The position numbers and the translations under genes are program-made. Under the pieces are notes generated by a model, which was not told where the DNA came from, searched no databases, and saw nothing but the letters and a program-made list of their open reading frames with translations. 51,762 nt of DNA from a virus. Location: the IMG/VR virus record IMGVR_UViG_3300020213_000040, positions 1 to 51,762 of that record. The stretch is one strand, 5' to 3'. This document shows, one piece after another, positions 22,946 through 32,040 of the stretch. Each line of letters starts with the position of its first letter. The stretch's first letter is position 1.

Positions 22946-25900
22946 ATGCCAAACCTAGACGCTTTTTCCTCGATTTTCGATAACGAGGCATACCGTTACG
23001 CTGCCCATCTGGGCACCCTGCCGGAAGTGATACGGTTTAGTCGCTTCGTCAACATGGCGACTGTGCCGGACTCGCTGACTGTTATCACTTTCGATGGCAG
23101 CGGCATCGGCGCGTACACCGACGTGCGTGAAGGGTTGACCCTTCGCGTTTTTCATCAGAATACAAGCACGGTTAAGGGTATTCTGCGCGTAGCTGCCGGG
23201 GGCGCGACGACCAACACAATACAGGTCAACGAAGTCGCCAAGCAAACCGTCGATGTCCGCGATAACGACAGATTCGAGGTGGTTGACGAATATCGGGTGT
23301 GGGATGTGTTAGTCAGCGCGACCAGTTTGTTCCTCAAAGATTCGAGAATCACCTACACAGATCAGCTTGAAGAACTTGCGCCGATAGCGACGGCTGGCGG
23401 GCCATGGTTTGGTTTCCATGATCGCGGTCAAGTCTACGCGACTGTGCCGTTCGACGCTTCCGGCTCGTATACGATTGATCGCAGCAGCAGCGGCACAAAA
23501 ACCTATCTTTGGGATGTCGGCGACGGCACGATCACCGTCGGCTCGACCACTACTGCCGCGATCACCGTGCGTGTTCCTGTCGGTTTTCGCCATGTCACGC
23601 TGACTGTCACCGACTCCAGCAACAGCAAAAGCGCGACGATTTATGTTCCCGTTCGTGTCTACAACCACACGACAGATCGCCCGCTCTCGGTGTTCGTCGA
23701 AGACGACGAAAGCGACGATGACAACGGCACGAACTTCAGTGTAGACGCTTCGGCTGCCGATGCCGTTATCGTCGCCGCGCTGCGTCATGGTGCGTTCGCA
23801 GCGCTGTTCATGGAAGAATGGCACGGCGAGACGCTCGGCTCGTATGGCAACGCTGTTGAGGGGCGTGCCCACATGAAGGGCTGTGGCTACTTCAGCAGCC
23901 AAACCATCGAGATTGACGCTGAAAGTGACAGCGTTCGCTTTGAGATCCTCGGCCCGCTGGCGATTCTGAAGGATACGCCGGCCCTGCCACAGTTGATGAT
24001 CTACTCCAACAATCCGGCCAGTTGGCAGGATGTCGAGGGGCTGACGCTGTGGTTGGCGTTGTGGTACATCATTCGTTGGGGCAGCTCGACGTTTAGCTAC
24101 TTCGACTTCTACTTCCCGGACGGCATTTCTTATCTCTACCGCCGTATCGGTGTGGATGGTGGGACGATCTTCGACCAGCTTGAAAATATCGCCAAGAGCT
24201 TCTGCGCCAAAATTAGGGCGGATCGTTTGGGCCGCATCCTTATCCAGCGCAGCCCCAATTACATGACCACTGCCGAACGCAATGCGCGCACAATTACCCG
24301 TAATCTGACGACGGCAGGTATCGTGCGTGTGCGGATCACACAAACGCATCGCAAGAAAGTTCGCACCGTCAACGGCGAGGGTCTCACCATCGCCGAGCAG
24401 CCAGTCTACAGCCGCGCGCCGCATGTGCCGGGGCCGGGCACGGTGATTGAAACGCTTGAGAGTCAGGTCGTCATCAGTCAAAGCGAAATTGATGATAGAA
24501 CCGGCCATAAAGCTGCGGAGATCGACGGTTCGTACTACGACGAAAGCACGGGTGTCATACGCGATGTGCCGATGGGCGTTGAGTTGGAAGTGCTGGACAG
24601 CGACGATCACTACGACCCCGGCTTAGGCGAATACACCGTTTTCATCCTGCCTGCCTCGACGAATAAGTGCGGCATCAGCTTCAGCAGCGCAGATCGTTGG
24701 CTGCTGCGAAGCCGTCGCGCCAGTTACGACGAAGACACGCAAGAAAAAACCATCATTCTGACGCTCGACCACGAAACCAAAGGGCGGGCCGGCACAGCAC
24801 AGGCAAAGAAGATTGAGCCGGAAGAACCACCGATTGATTTCGATGACCCGCAGTTCGATCCGGGCTTGATCGAAGTCGCGCCGCCAGTAGCCGCGCCGCC
24901 ACTCGTGACCGTCGGCATCGGCATCGGGCGCTATCTCGCGTGGAGCACAGTCGGCCCGTATGCCGCTCGCGTGACTTCACCGGACGGGTTCATTACGCCC
25001 GCGAACTACGTTTATACCGACATCAGCGCCGGACTAACGGGTAAATGCGTTCTGGCGCATGTCAACCCGCAACAGTTCGCACAGTTTTATGTCATCACGA
25101 CTGAAGGGTTATTTCGAGGCTATCCGCTGGCTGACCCGTTCACGGGTTGGTCGCTGGTGGCCGACAATGACACGATCTGGGGCGATGCGACAGCCGTTTC
25201 CGGCAACATCCGCCTGAGCATCAACCGGGCTGGCTGGCTTATCCTGCGTTCCGGCGACATGACGGCGGCGTGTGCGGACATCAACGCAAACCCGAATTCG
25301 TGGGTGAGGATTGGTATCAACGGCGGTACATGGAGTACCAGCGTATTCGGTGGTGGGCTGTTCCCGAATCTGAATAACGCTGGCTCGAAGGGGCATCTCT
25401 ATACTTCGGAGGGCGGGTACCCAACGACAGGGCGTGTATGGCGCAACACGACGTGGGGATTATCGGGCACATGGGGCGTGACACTCTACGCGACAATGGG
25501 CGGTGTCGTTGGCACGGATGTCGTTGCGCCGTTCAAACGACTGTCCGGTGCGCCCAACCTACCCAACGATACGGTGTCGCTGGTTTACGGCTGCGGTGTG
25601 AGCGGCACAGGCAACAGCAGCCTCATCTACTTGGATAACGGCTCGGCGGTGGACATCGCCGAAACCGAACTGCATCGCACCATCCGTCTCGGCGGGGAAA
25701 GCCAGCGTGGGCTTTGCGTCTCAGATGAAGACCCGCGCTGTGTCTACACCGGCGTACAACTCGTCATTTCTTCAGGAGGCAACGTCTATGCAATGACCGT
25801 AGCATTTGCGGACGATGCCGATGCCTTTGTTTGGAACAACCCGCTTATCACCTACACCGCCGCGAATTTCGCCAACTCGTATCCCGTCTACGGTATCACG

Positions 25901-26092
25901 CTCAACCCGGCCAACAAACAGTACGCGATGCTCTACATGGCGGGCTTCGGTCTGGCTGGCGCAGGTTGGGATACCAACGGCGGCGGTCTAGCAGCAACAG
26001 CGGATAAGGGTGTGACTTCGGTCAATCTCATGACACCGGAACTCGAAGCCATTCTTGGCGGCACAACCGTCGCTTATGCACAGGCGGCCTAA
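22946..26092 (+). CDS. Large tail-tip protein with a PKD-like domain, 1048 aa
   Basis: The N-terminal ~130 residues are beta-rich. Residues ~145-235 (GPWFGFHDRGQVYATVPFDASGSYTIDRSSSGTKTYLWDVGDGTITVGSTTTAAITVRVPVGFRHVTLTVTDSSNSKSAT) follow the PKD plan with the YLWDVGDG strand. A hub-like segment (IFDQLENIAKSFCAKIRADRLGRILIQRSPNYMT, ~410-445) is like those of baseplate hub/tail-associated proteins. The C-terminal ~400 residues form repeated beta blades (GRYLAWSTVGPYAARVTSPDG...). It probably builds the tail tip and contacts the host surface. It ends 4 nt before the next gene. Confidence 0.75.
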   Translation: MPNLDAFSSIFDNEAYRYAAHLGTLPEVIRFSRFVNMATVPDSLTVITFDGSGIGAYTDVREGLTLRVFHQNTSTVKGILRVAAGGATTNTIQVNEVAKQTVDVRDNDRFEVVDEYRVWDVLVSATSLFLKDSRITYTDQLEELAPIATAGGPWFGFHDRGQVYATVPFDASGSYTIDRSSSGTKTYLWDVGDGTITVGSTTTAAITVRVPVGFRHVTLTVTDSSNSKSATIYVPVRVYNHTTDRPLSVFVEDDESDDDNGTNFSVDASAADAVIVAALRHGAFAALFMEEWHGETLGSYGNAVEGRAHMKGCGYFSSQTIEIDAESDSVRFEILGPLAILKDTPALPQLMIYSNNPASWQDVEGLTLWLALWYIIRWGSSTFSYFDFYFPDGISYLYRRIGVDGGTIFDQLENIAKSFCAKIRADRLGRILIQRSPNYMTTAERNARTITRNLTTAGIVRVRITQTHRKKVRTVNGEGLTIAEQPVYSRAPHVPGPGTVIETLESQVVISQSEIDDRTGHKAAEIDGSYYDESTGVIRDVPMGVELEVLDSDDHYDPGLGEYTVFILPASTNKCGISFSSADRWLLRSRRASYDEDTQEKTIILTLDHETKGRAGTAQAKKIEPEEPPIDFDDPQFDPGLIEVAPPVAAPPLVTVGIGIGRYLAWSTVGPYAARVTSPDGFITPANYVYTDISAGLTGKCVLAHVNPQQFAQFYVITTEGLFRGYPLADPFTGWSLVADNDTIWGDATAVSGNIRLSINRAGWLILRSGDMTAACADINANPNSWVRIGINGGTWSTSVFGGGLFPNLNNAGSKGHLYTSEGGYPTTGRVWRNTTWGLSGTWGVTLYATMGGVVGTDVVAPFKRLSGAPNLPNDTVSLVYGCGVSGTGNSSLIYLDNGSAVDIAETELHRTIRLGGESQRGLCVSDEDPRCVYTGVQLVISSGGNVYAMTVAFADDADAFVWNNPLITYTAANFANSYPVYGITLNPANKQYAMLYMAGFGLAGAGWDTNGGGLAATADKGVTSVNLMTPELEAILGGTTVAYAQAA

Positions 26093-26096
26093 CCAT

Positions 26097-27353
26097 ATGA
26101 ACTTCGATAACGAGATCCGCGATGCCAAACGTGCCACACAAAAAGAGAGCGGCGCAGTCGATACCTTCAAAGGTACGCTCGGCGCAACCGTTGGTGGGGT
26201 CTTTAAGCTATACACCGACGTGCTCAATCAATACTACGTCACCCGTTCCGACACGGGCGGCTATGAATCGGTATTCAACCATATTGCGCCGCCTGAGCCG
26301 GATTTGGAAGTGTTCTGCGGCAAGCTCTATGGCCATGACTATTTCGAGGTTGCCAGCTTCGACTTTCAAAGTCTGGCGCGCTTGGGCCGACGCATCGGGG
26401 CTGGGCCTCACCATCAACAGCACGAGGTACGCATTAAGTTCGGGCAGGCGGATGAGCCGACGGTGCAGCAGCTCGGGCCAGATCCGGTCTTTCTCTCCAA
26501 TCTGCAACTGACCAACCTCGCGCTTGCCCCACATCAGGGTATGGTCGTCAAGGCGCTGTCAGGGGCGTTTGAGATCAACGGCGTGCCGTATTGGTCGGAG
26601 GGTGGGCTGCTTGACGATCAGACGCCGGAGATGCCCGGCTCAGGAATGACCAAGCTGTGTCTGGTAGAGGAAGATAACGCCGGGGATTTCTACTACTCCT
26701 ACAGCGCCGAGTTCGCTACGACGACCAACGTTCCAGCCATCTTGACCAATACACCGACGCGCACGTCGGGACGCAAGGCACGAGGGTTGCTGCTGCTTGT
26801 CGATGGCGAAACAGCGCTCGGCTGGAATCGTATCCTGCCACTAGCGAGTATAACCGCCGATGCTGCGATACCGCCAGCCGTGATGATTGGTGCGGACGGC
26901 ACAGATCCCGGCGAAGAGGGCTTAGTCCCTGCGCCTGCTAATACCGACAATATCAAGTTTCTGCGAGGCGATGCGACGTGGGCAATGCCGCCTGCACCAG
27001 TGATCGTTAGTCAAGCCGTCTTTCACATCCCCGGCACACTGAGCGTCGGCGCATCGCCAATGCGGATATACAACAACTTCGGGGCAAGTAAGACGATCAC
27101 GAAGGTCATGATCGCCGCGCCGACAGCGCCGACAGGCGCTGCGATCAAGGTGGATGTCAATCTAGGCGGCACAACCATCTTTACCAATCAGGCTCATCGT
27201 CCAGAGATCGTCGCCAGCGCGAACACGGGCACAACCACCGACATCGACGTGCCGACGTGGGCGGCAAACAACTACCTGACTATCGACATTGACCAAGTTG
27301 GCAGCACCATCGCGGGCGCAGACCTGACCGTGCATGTGGTCTATCAGGGGTGA
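26097..27353 (+). CDS. Tail fibre-like protein, 418 aa
   Basis: ATG 26097 is chosen over an in-frame ATG at 26055 inside the preceding gene. The N-terminal half (residues 1-220) is beta-rich, then a short linker, PANTDNIKFLRGDATWAMPPA (~284-304), of the kind repeated in phage fibre tips. The C-terminal ~110 residues (IPGTLSVGASPMRIYNNFGASKTITKVMIAAPTAPTGAAIKVDVNLGGTTIF...) form a jelly-roll-like domain. Likely part of receptor recognition. Confidence 0.65.
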   Translation: MNFDNEIRDAKRATQKESGAVDTFKGTLGATVGGVFKLYTDVLNQYYVTRSDTGGYESVFNHIAPPEPDLEVFCGKLYGHDYFEVASFDFQSLARLGRRIGAGPHHQQHEVRIKFGQADEPTVQQLGPDPVFLSNLQLTNLALAPHQGMVVKALSGAFEINGVPYWSEGGLLDDQTPEMPGSGMTKLCLVEEDNAGDFYYSYSAEFATTTNVPAILTNTPTRTSGRKARGLLLLVDGETALGWNRILPLASITADAAIPPAVMIGADGTDPGEEGLVPAPANTDNIKFLRGDATWAMPPAPVIVSQAVFHIPGTLSVGASPMRIYNNFGASKTITKVMIAAPTAPTGAAIKVDVNLGGTTIFTNQAHRPEIVASANTGTTTDIDVPTWAANNYLTIDIDQVGSTIAGADLTVHVVYQG

Positions 27354-27356
27354 ATC

Positions 27357-27644
27357 ATGCGATTATTGACGCTTGGCTTCGAGATGGGTAGCAGCGCCGA
27401 ATTGAGCAGTCTAGCCGCTGGTGGCGCTGGTTGGTACTTAGCGGCGAAGGGCTTCAAATGCTTGCCAGCCTTCATTCGTCGGGCAGCGTGGTACATCCCC
27501 ATCTACCTCGCCGCAATAGCGTTGTTCGGACTGTGGTACGAAATCCGGCTGTTCACGCCGCTGCTGCCGATATTGGTTCCGGCGTTCCTTATCGGACTGC
27601 GAAAAGGAGTTAATCATGCAGATACTTCAAATCTATCGCGCTGA
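27357..27644 (+). CDS. Small membrane protein, 95 aa
   Basis: Two hydrophobic stretches are visible: a Gly/Ala-rich one (~16-31) and a long one (WYIPIYLAAIALFGLWYEIRLFTPLLPILVPAFLIGL, ~46-82), with basic residues between and after. It could be a holin-like or other small membrane protein. It lies in the tail fibre cluster and not with the endolysin. It overlaps the next gene by 29 bp. Confidence 0.6.
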   Translation: MRLLTLGFEMGSSAELSSLAAGGAGWYLAAKGFKCLPAFIRRAAWYIPIYLAAIALFGLWYEIRLFTPLLPILVPAFLIGLRKGVNHADTSNLSR

Positions 27645-28002
27645 AACGGGTGCGTGGTACGCCGTCGTCCAGAACGATGATGGGCGTACTGCGGAGATCA
27701 AGTTTCGTTCGCGTCCATCGCGTGACGAGGCGATGGACGCGGTGCAGGCGGTCTTTAGTCCGCCGACAGTGGCGGTCATTGCCGAGGACGGCACGACGCT
27801 GCAACTGGCGGGTGTGAAAGCCGGAACGCTGAATATTTCGCCCGCGCAGAAAACGGCGGTGCGTAATGCGCTGCAAACGGTCAATACATTCGTAGACGCT
27901 GTGCTGAATGTACTGCCTACCGATGCCGATCAACGCTCCCGCCTGCGCGAACGTTCTCCGTTGTTGGATGGGCTGTTCAGTATCGCGGAAAGGCTGCGCT
28001 AG
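27616..28002 (+). CDS. Hypothetical tail-cluster protein, 128 aa
   Basis: AAAAGGAG precedes ATG 27616. The N-terminal half is beta-rich (MQILQIYRAETGAWYAVVQNDDGRTAEIKF) and the C-terminal half helical. Not recognised. Its stop codon abuts the GTG start of the spike gene with no spacer, suggesting translational coupling. Confidence 0.6.
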   Translation: MQILQIYRAETGAWYAVVQNDDGRTAEIKFRSRPSRDEAMDAVQAVFSPPTVAVIAEDGTTLQLAGVKAGTLNISPAQKTAVRNALQTVNTFVDAVLNVLPTDADQRSRLRERSPLLDGLFSIAERLR

Positions 28003-29775
28003 GTGGCGACACGTACAGCGTCGGTTACGGAGCTATGGTCGAATACAGCAACTTGGGGCGGGGCCGCGGTTCCGGTTGACACGGATAATGTCGTCATCAA
28101 CACGGGCGTCACCGTAACCTTTAATGTTAATCAGAGCGCTTTCGCTTCTGGCATTGCTGGCATTGCCATTAACGGCACGGGGCGTCTGCAATTCAGCACC
28201 GATGGCACGGTGACGTACCTCAAGGCGTCCGGCAATATCTCTGGCGCAGGTAGTTTGTACATCGGCAACAGCGATGCCGATCCGATCCCCGCGCCTGCGG
28301 GATCAACGCCGGAAGTGGCAACACTCGCTTTCAACGGCAACTTCGGCATTACCATCACGGGCACAGTCGAAACACATGGCGAGTTACGCAACCCGGCGGC
28401 TGCGATTACGAGCAAGACCGACAATACGCATATCATCGTCGCGGCGGGCGGCCCAACCTTCCGTGCCGGAGATGTGATTTGTATCTCAGACAGCACCGTC
28501 ATCGGCAAGCACAGTCCGGCGACGGAGAGTTTTACGGTCAGTGCCTACAACGCGGGCACACGCGAGATCACGCTTGGCAGCAGTCTCACCCGTTCGGTCA
28601 ATCAGAACAGTGTCACCGATTACGTGCTGCTGGTCAGTCGCAATATTTTGCTTCTTGGAATGACCAACGCCAGCAATTTCCTCTCCGGCACGGGTGTAAC
28701 GCTGGTTATCAAGGGCGCACGTTTTTCGTGGAGTGTCGCGGGCGGCTCGGTAGTGACAGCGAACACGGGCGGTTCGGGGCCGGGCACAACCAGTGGTGCT
28801 GAGTTTGCCTACTGTACGGCAGATGGGCTGCCGAACACCTTTACTGGCTATGCGACTAGCACCACGCGCTATATCGCCATAACAGCGTGTGTGTCTATTA
28901 ACTCGACCAGCGGCATGGTCAGCTACTATGCCCCAACCGTCACCAACTGCTACGCGCTGAATTGCACGGTTGGCATACTGGGTAACGCGACACTTGCCGA
29001 CGGCGCGGCTGTTGGCTGTGTAGCGCTTAACTGTACCAACGGCGGGCTGATGGGGGCGACGAACTTTTCCAAGTTCTACATAGTTAACTGCATCGCCTAT
29101 AACTGCACCCACGGCATGTTAGGTGGATCGAACTCCGTGATGGGTCGCGGTAAAGTCGTCAACTGCACTTTCCGCCACAATACCAACGATATTAACGGCA
29201 TCTCCAATATCCTGCTGTTCAATACGCTGCTGGATGATGCGTCGGAAGTCGTTGTTGCGAATCTCTTTTCGCTGCCCAATACATCGGTGATGTCGTTCGA
29301 CCATGACCAAGTAGCAGGCGCGTTCAAGGCATGGACGTTCGGCGGCAACGTGACCAGCGTCAGTAGCCCGGTGTTCGACACCAGTCGCGTTCGCAGTTTT
29401 CAGCACGGGCCGACATCGGCCCTCTTCCCGGTTTTCATGGAGCGCGAAATTCTCGTTCCTGCGGGCGCTAGTCTGTACGTGCGCTGCTACGTCCGCAAAA
29501 CCGTGACGATGACTTATCTCCCGCGCCTGTGGGTGTTTAGCCTCGATAAAGAGCCACTCATCACGGGTTCTCCAGACAGTGAACAAATCATGACCAACAG
29601 TATCGACACATGGGAAATTCTGACGGCGACGGTGACGAACAGCAGCGACAGCCCTAAATTGTACATGGTCAGAACCCTTGCTAAAAATGCTTCGGGGCTG
29701 GTTTACTTTGACCCGATCATTCGCACGAGCAGCTTTATAGCCGACGCAGGTATGCTCGGCGGAATGGCTTCTTAA
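28003..29775 (+). CDS. Tail spike-like protein with G8-like start and beta-helix, 590 aa
   Basis: Start GTG 28003. The opening TASVTELWSNTATWGGAAVPVDTDNVVINTGVTVTFN followed by IAGIAINGTGRLQF is the G8-type pattern of parallel beta-helix surface proteins. The middle (~270-400) has regular short strands with Asn/Cys/Thr at turn positions (VTNCYALNCTVGILGN, VGCVALNCTNGGLMG, VNCIAYNCTHGMLGG), typical of a right-handed beta-helix. The C-terminal ~150 residues are a jelly-roll-like domain. Glycan binding or cleavage is possible, but I see no defined catalytic motif. Confidence 0.72.
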   Translation: MATRTASVTELWSNTATWGGAAVPVDTDNVVINTGVTVTFNVNQSAFASGIAGIAINGTGRLQFSTDGTVTYLKASGNISGAGSLYIGNSDADPIPAPAGSTPEVATLAFNGNFGITITGTVETHGELRNPAAAITSKTDNTHIIVAAGGPTFRAGDVICISDSTVIGKHSPATESFTVSAYNAGTREITLGSSLTRSVNQNSVTDYVLLVSRNILLLGMTNASNFLSGTGVTLVIKGARFSWSVAGGSVVTANTGGSGPGTTSGAEFAYCTADGLPNTFTGYATSTTRYIAITACVSINSTSGMVSYYAPTVTNCYALNCTVGILGNATLADGAAVGCVALNCTNGGLMGATNFSKFYIVNCIAYNCTHGMLGGSNSVMGRGKVVNCTFRHNTNDINGISNILLFNTLLDDASEVVVANLFSLPNTSVMSFDHDQVAGAFKAWTFGGNVTSVSSPVFDTSRVRSFQHGPTSALFPVFMEREILVPAGASLYVRCYVRKTVTMTYLPRLWVFSLDKEPLITGSPDSEQIMTNSIDTWEILTATVTNSSDSPKLYMVRTLAKNASGLVYFDPIIRTSSFIADAGMLGGMAS

Positions 29776-30983
29776 TGGCAAAGCTATGGCAAAAGAACGG
29801 GGTCACGTCGCTCATCCTGCGTGTGTTCATTCCCGACATCACATCCGTCATCGGCGCTGGAAAGACCGGGCTGACGTTCGGTTCTGTGGGACTGATTATC
29901 GCTACGATTGCCGATAATGAGGCAGCGGCGACACTCTATACGCAGGCAGCCGGAAACGTCGAGAACATCACAACGCTCGGCACTTTCGCCGCGCCAACGG
30001 CCAGCAAAGTGCGTTTCAAGGAAGTAGACGCCACGAACTTTCCCGGCATCTACGAAATCCAGATCGCCGATGCGCGCTGGGCGGTCTCTGGAGCGCGCAG
30101 CTTGCTTGTTTCGCTGCCCGGTGTGAGTGGCTTGGGCACAGGTTACGTGCGCGCTGAAATTCAACTGACGGCGGTTGACCCACAAAATGCCAACAACTTC
30201 GGCATGGCCTATCTCGACGCGGCGGTATCCACAGCAGGTGCGACAGCAGCAGCTATTTGGGCATATGTGAATCGCTCACTGACGGACAAGGCAGGCTTTA
30301 GCCTTGCTACGCCGCCGCCGACAGTACCGGAAATTCAGACCGGACTGGCTACATCGGCGAACCAGACGATCATCAACAACAATGTGCTGTCAGTGGCTGC
30401 TCTCGTAACAACCGTCATCAACCGGGTCGGCGCGTTGACCGGCACAGGCGTAAACACCATTTTTGGCTTCTTGCAAGCGATTATGCGTAGTAATGCCACA
30501 CTGCCCAGCGACGTGGGCGGCACGTATGACCCGACGACGGACAGCCTTGAAGCGGCCAGCTCGAGCGGCGGTCTCACGGCTGAAGAACACGCGAAGGTGA
30601 TGGCACTCGGCTCCGGCACGGTCACATTCCTCTCCGTCGTTAATGTAAGGACGGGCATTCCGGAACTCGTGCGCGGCGACGACTATACCGCCGCAACCGG
30701 ACGTGAGCTGTCGTGGCTGATCGAAGGTTTTCCGACGTTCACTTCGATGAAGTTCAAACTCAAGCGCAAGAGTTACGCTGGGTTGGTACTCGACATTCCA
30801 ATGACCATCACGCCGGAAGGCAGCGGCCAGCGCGTTAAGGTGCCCATCACTCGCACCCAAACCGCTGCACTCCTTGTCGGCGACAGCGTGTACACCTTCG
30901 ACTTGGAAGGCGTTATTGCCGGGGGCGACGTGATGACACCGATGGTAAACAAAAAAGTGGCCGTGCTCGCCGACACCAGATAG
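29775..30983 (+). CDS. Tail structural protein, 402 aa
   Basis: The start codon shares one base with the spike stop (TAATG). Residues 1-130 are an N-terminal beta domain (GVTSLILRVFIPDITSVIGAGKTGLTFGSVGLIIATIADNEAAATLYT) with ATNFPGIYEIQIADARWAVSGARSLLVSLPGVSG. This plan is frequent in phage tail proteins of host-contact regions. A middle linker (AAIWAYVNRSLTDKAGF, ~155) leads to a C-terminal beta domain (~290-400; VNVRTGIPELVRGDDYTAATGRELSWLI). A fibre or upper-baseplate role is inferred from position. Confidence 0.6.
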   Translation: MAKLWQKNGVTSLILRVFIPDITSVIGAGKTGLTFGSVGLIIATIADNEAAATLYTQAAGNVENITTLGTFAAPTASKVRFKEVDATNFPGIYEIQIADARWAVSGARSLLVSLPGVSGLGTGYVRAEIQLTAVDPQNANNFGMAYLDAAVSTAGATAAAIWAYVNRSLTDKAGFSLATPPPTVPEIQTGLATSANQTIINNNVLSVAALVTTVINRVGALTGTGVNTIFGFLQAIMRSNATLPSDVGGTYDPTTDSLEAASSSGGLTAEEHAKVMALGSGTVTFLSVVNVRTGIPELVRGDDYTAATGRELSWLIEGFPTFTSMKFKLKRKSYAGLVLDIPMTITPEGSGQRVKVPITRTQTAALLVGDSVYTFDLEGVIAGGDVMTPMVNKKVAVLADTR

Positions 30984-30997
30984 GTGAGGAGAAACTC

Positions 30998-31831
30998 GTG
31001 CAGAAACTCGTGCAGAAACTGTGGAAGCAGATTGGGCGGCGCGGGGCGCTGTTGGTGACGCTGACGCTTGCCGTGTTCTGCTTGCTTGCCTTCCAAGTGA
31101 CACCGCAGCCAAGCCCCACGCCGCTCATTACTTTCGCGCCGCAGACGCCTGCGCCGGCTGTCGATGATGATCGGCTGTGGGATCTGCTGGATAAAGCGCT
31201 GCCGCTGCTGCTCGCGGGCGGCGCGCTCGTCGTCGCTATGGGTCGAAAGCAGGTCGATAAAGCGGGTGTCGAGGTTGAAGCCGCGAAAGAAGATGTCGCT
31301 GGCAAAGCGCTGATTAACCGTTTCGCTGAGAAGACGCTTTCTTCTTCCGATAGCGCAGAGGCAGCGGCAAAGTCAGCAGCAGAAGCGGCGCGCATCGCTC
31401 AAGGCACAGTCGAGACGGTTACCGTCTTGCAAGGACAGATCACCAATCTGAACACCAAGCTGGGCGACAGCGATATGACCATCATTGCGCTGCAAAATCA
31501 GAACAAATCGCAGCAGAATCAGATCGAAGACCTGCGCCGACAGTTGCTAGACTGGAAGGATGAGAACGAAACAAAGGGTCTGCTGCTGCTTGAGAAAGAC
31601 AAGCAGATGGCTCAAAAAGAGACCGACTGGCGGCGCACTGTCGAACTCCGGGACGTAGACATCGCACGGCTGAATAATCAGTTGTACAACGCGGCCCTCC
31701 AACTGACACCGCCGAATTTCAACAACACACTCCATCAGCCGGTGATTAACGCCGAGACGGTTCAAAAGGTGGAAATTCAGAATACAACGGAGAATCCCGT
31801 GCCGACCATTGACCTGCAGATGGAGCAGTAG
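30998..31831 (+). CDS. Membrane-anchored coiled-coil protein, 277 aa (lysis cluster)
   Basis: Start GTG 30998 after GAGGAG; a near-repeat of the start region (GTGCAGAAACTC twice) offers a second GTG 12 bp on. The N-terminus has a basic-then-hydrophobic signal anchor (~17-34), a Pro-rich linker, a second hydrophobic segment (ALPLLLAGGALVVAM, ~67-81) and then a long Ala/Gln/Lys/Glu coiled coil (~90-215). That architecture suits a spanin-like or envelope-spanning lysis protein, but no lipobox is visible and it could also be a tail-associated membrane protein. Confidence 0.6.
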   Translation: MQKLVQKLWKQIGRRGALLVTLTLAVFCLLAFQVTPQPSPTPLITFAPQTPAPAVDDDRLWDLLDKALPLLLAGGALVVAMGRKQVDKAGVEVEAAKEDVAGKALINRFAEKTLSSSDSAEAAAKSAAEAARIAQGTVETVTVLQGQITNLNTKLGDSDMTIIALQNQNKSQQNQIEDLRRQLLDWKDENETKGLLLLEKDKQMAQKETDWRRTVELRDVDIARLNNQLYNAALQLTPPNFNNTLHQPVINAETVQKVEIQNTTENPVPTIDLQMEQ

Positions 31832-31833
31832 CT

Positions 31834-32040
31834 ATGCCTCACCCGCGCCCCTGCTGGATACGCTGGAAAACTGGCTTTGCGCCCGCGCTCGGTCAGCCAC
31901 ACCCGGAGCGAACCGGGATATGGCAGGTTCTTGTACCTCCGAATTGGCAGCATGATCGCTCGGCAGAGGATAAGAGCGAAGTCGTCACGGTGCTGGCAAA
32001 TCAAGTGTTCGAAATAGTTGGAGAGGCGGTCAGCCTATGA
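31834..32040 (+). CDS. Small hypothetical protein, 68 aa
   Basis: It lies 2 nt after the preceding stop and overlaps the lysin gene start by 4 bp. It is rich in Pro/Trp/His at the start (MPHPRPCWIRWKTGFAPALGQPHPERTGIW) and has a helical end. Not recognised. Confidence 0.5.
   Translation: MPHPRPCWIRWKTGFAPALGQPHPERTGIWQVLVPPNWQHDRSAEDKSEVVTVLANQVFEIVGEAVSL

Noticed and set aside
23309-24610. 433-codon leftward open frame within the large tail protein gene
   Set aside because: Antisense to a long supported structural gene and inside a one-direction late operon; codon-composition artefact.
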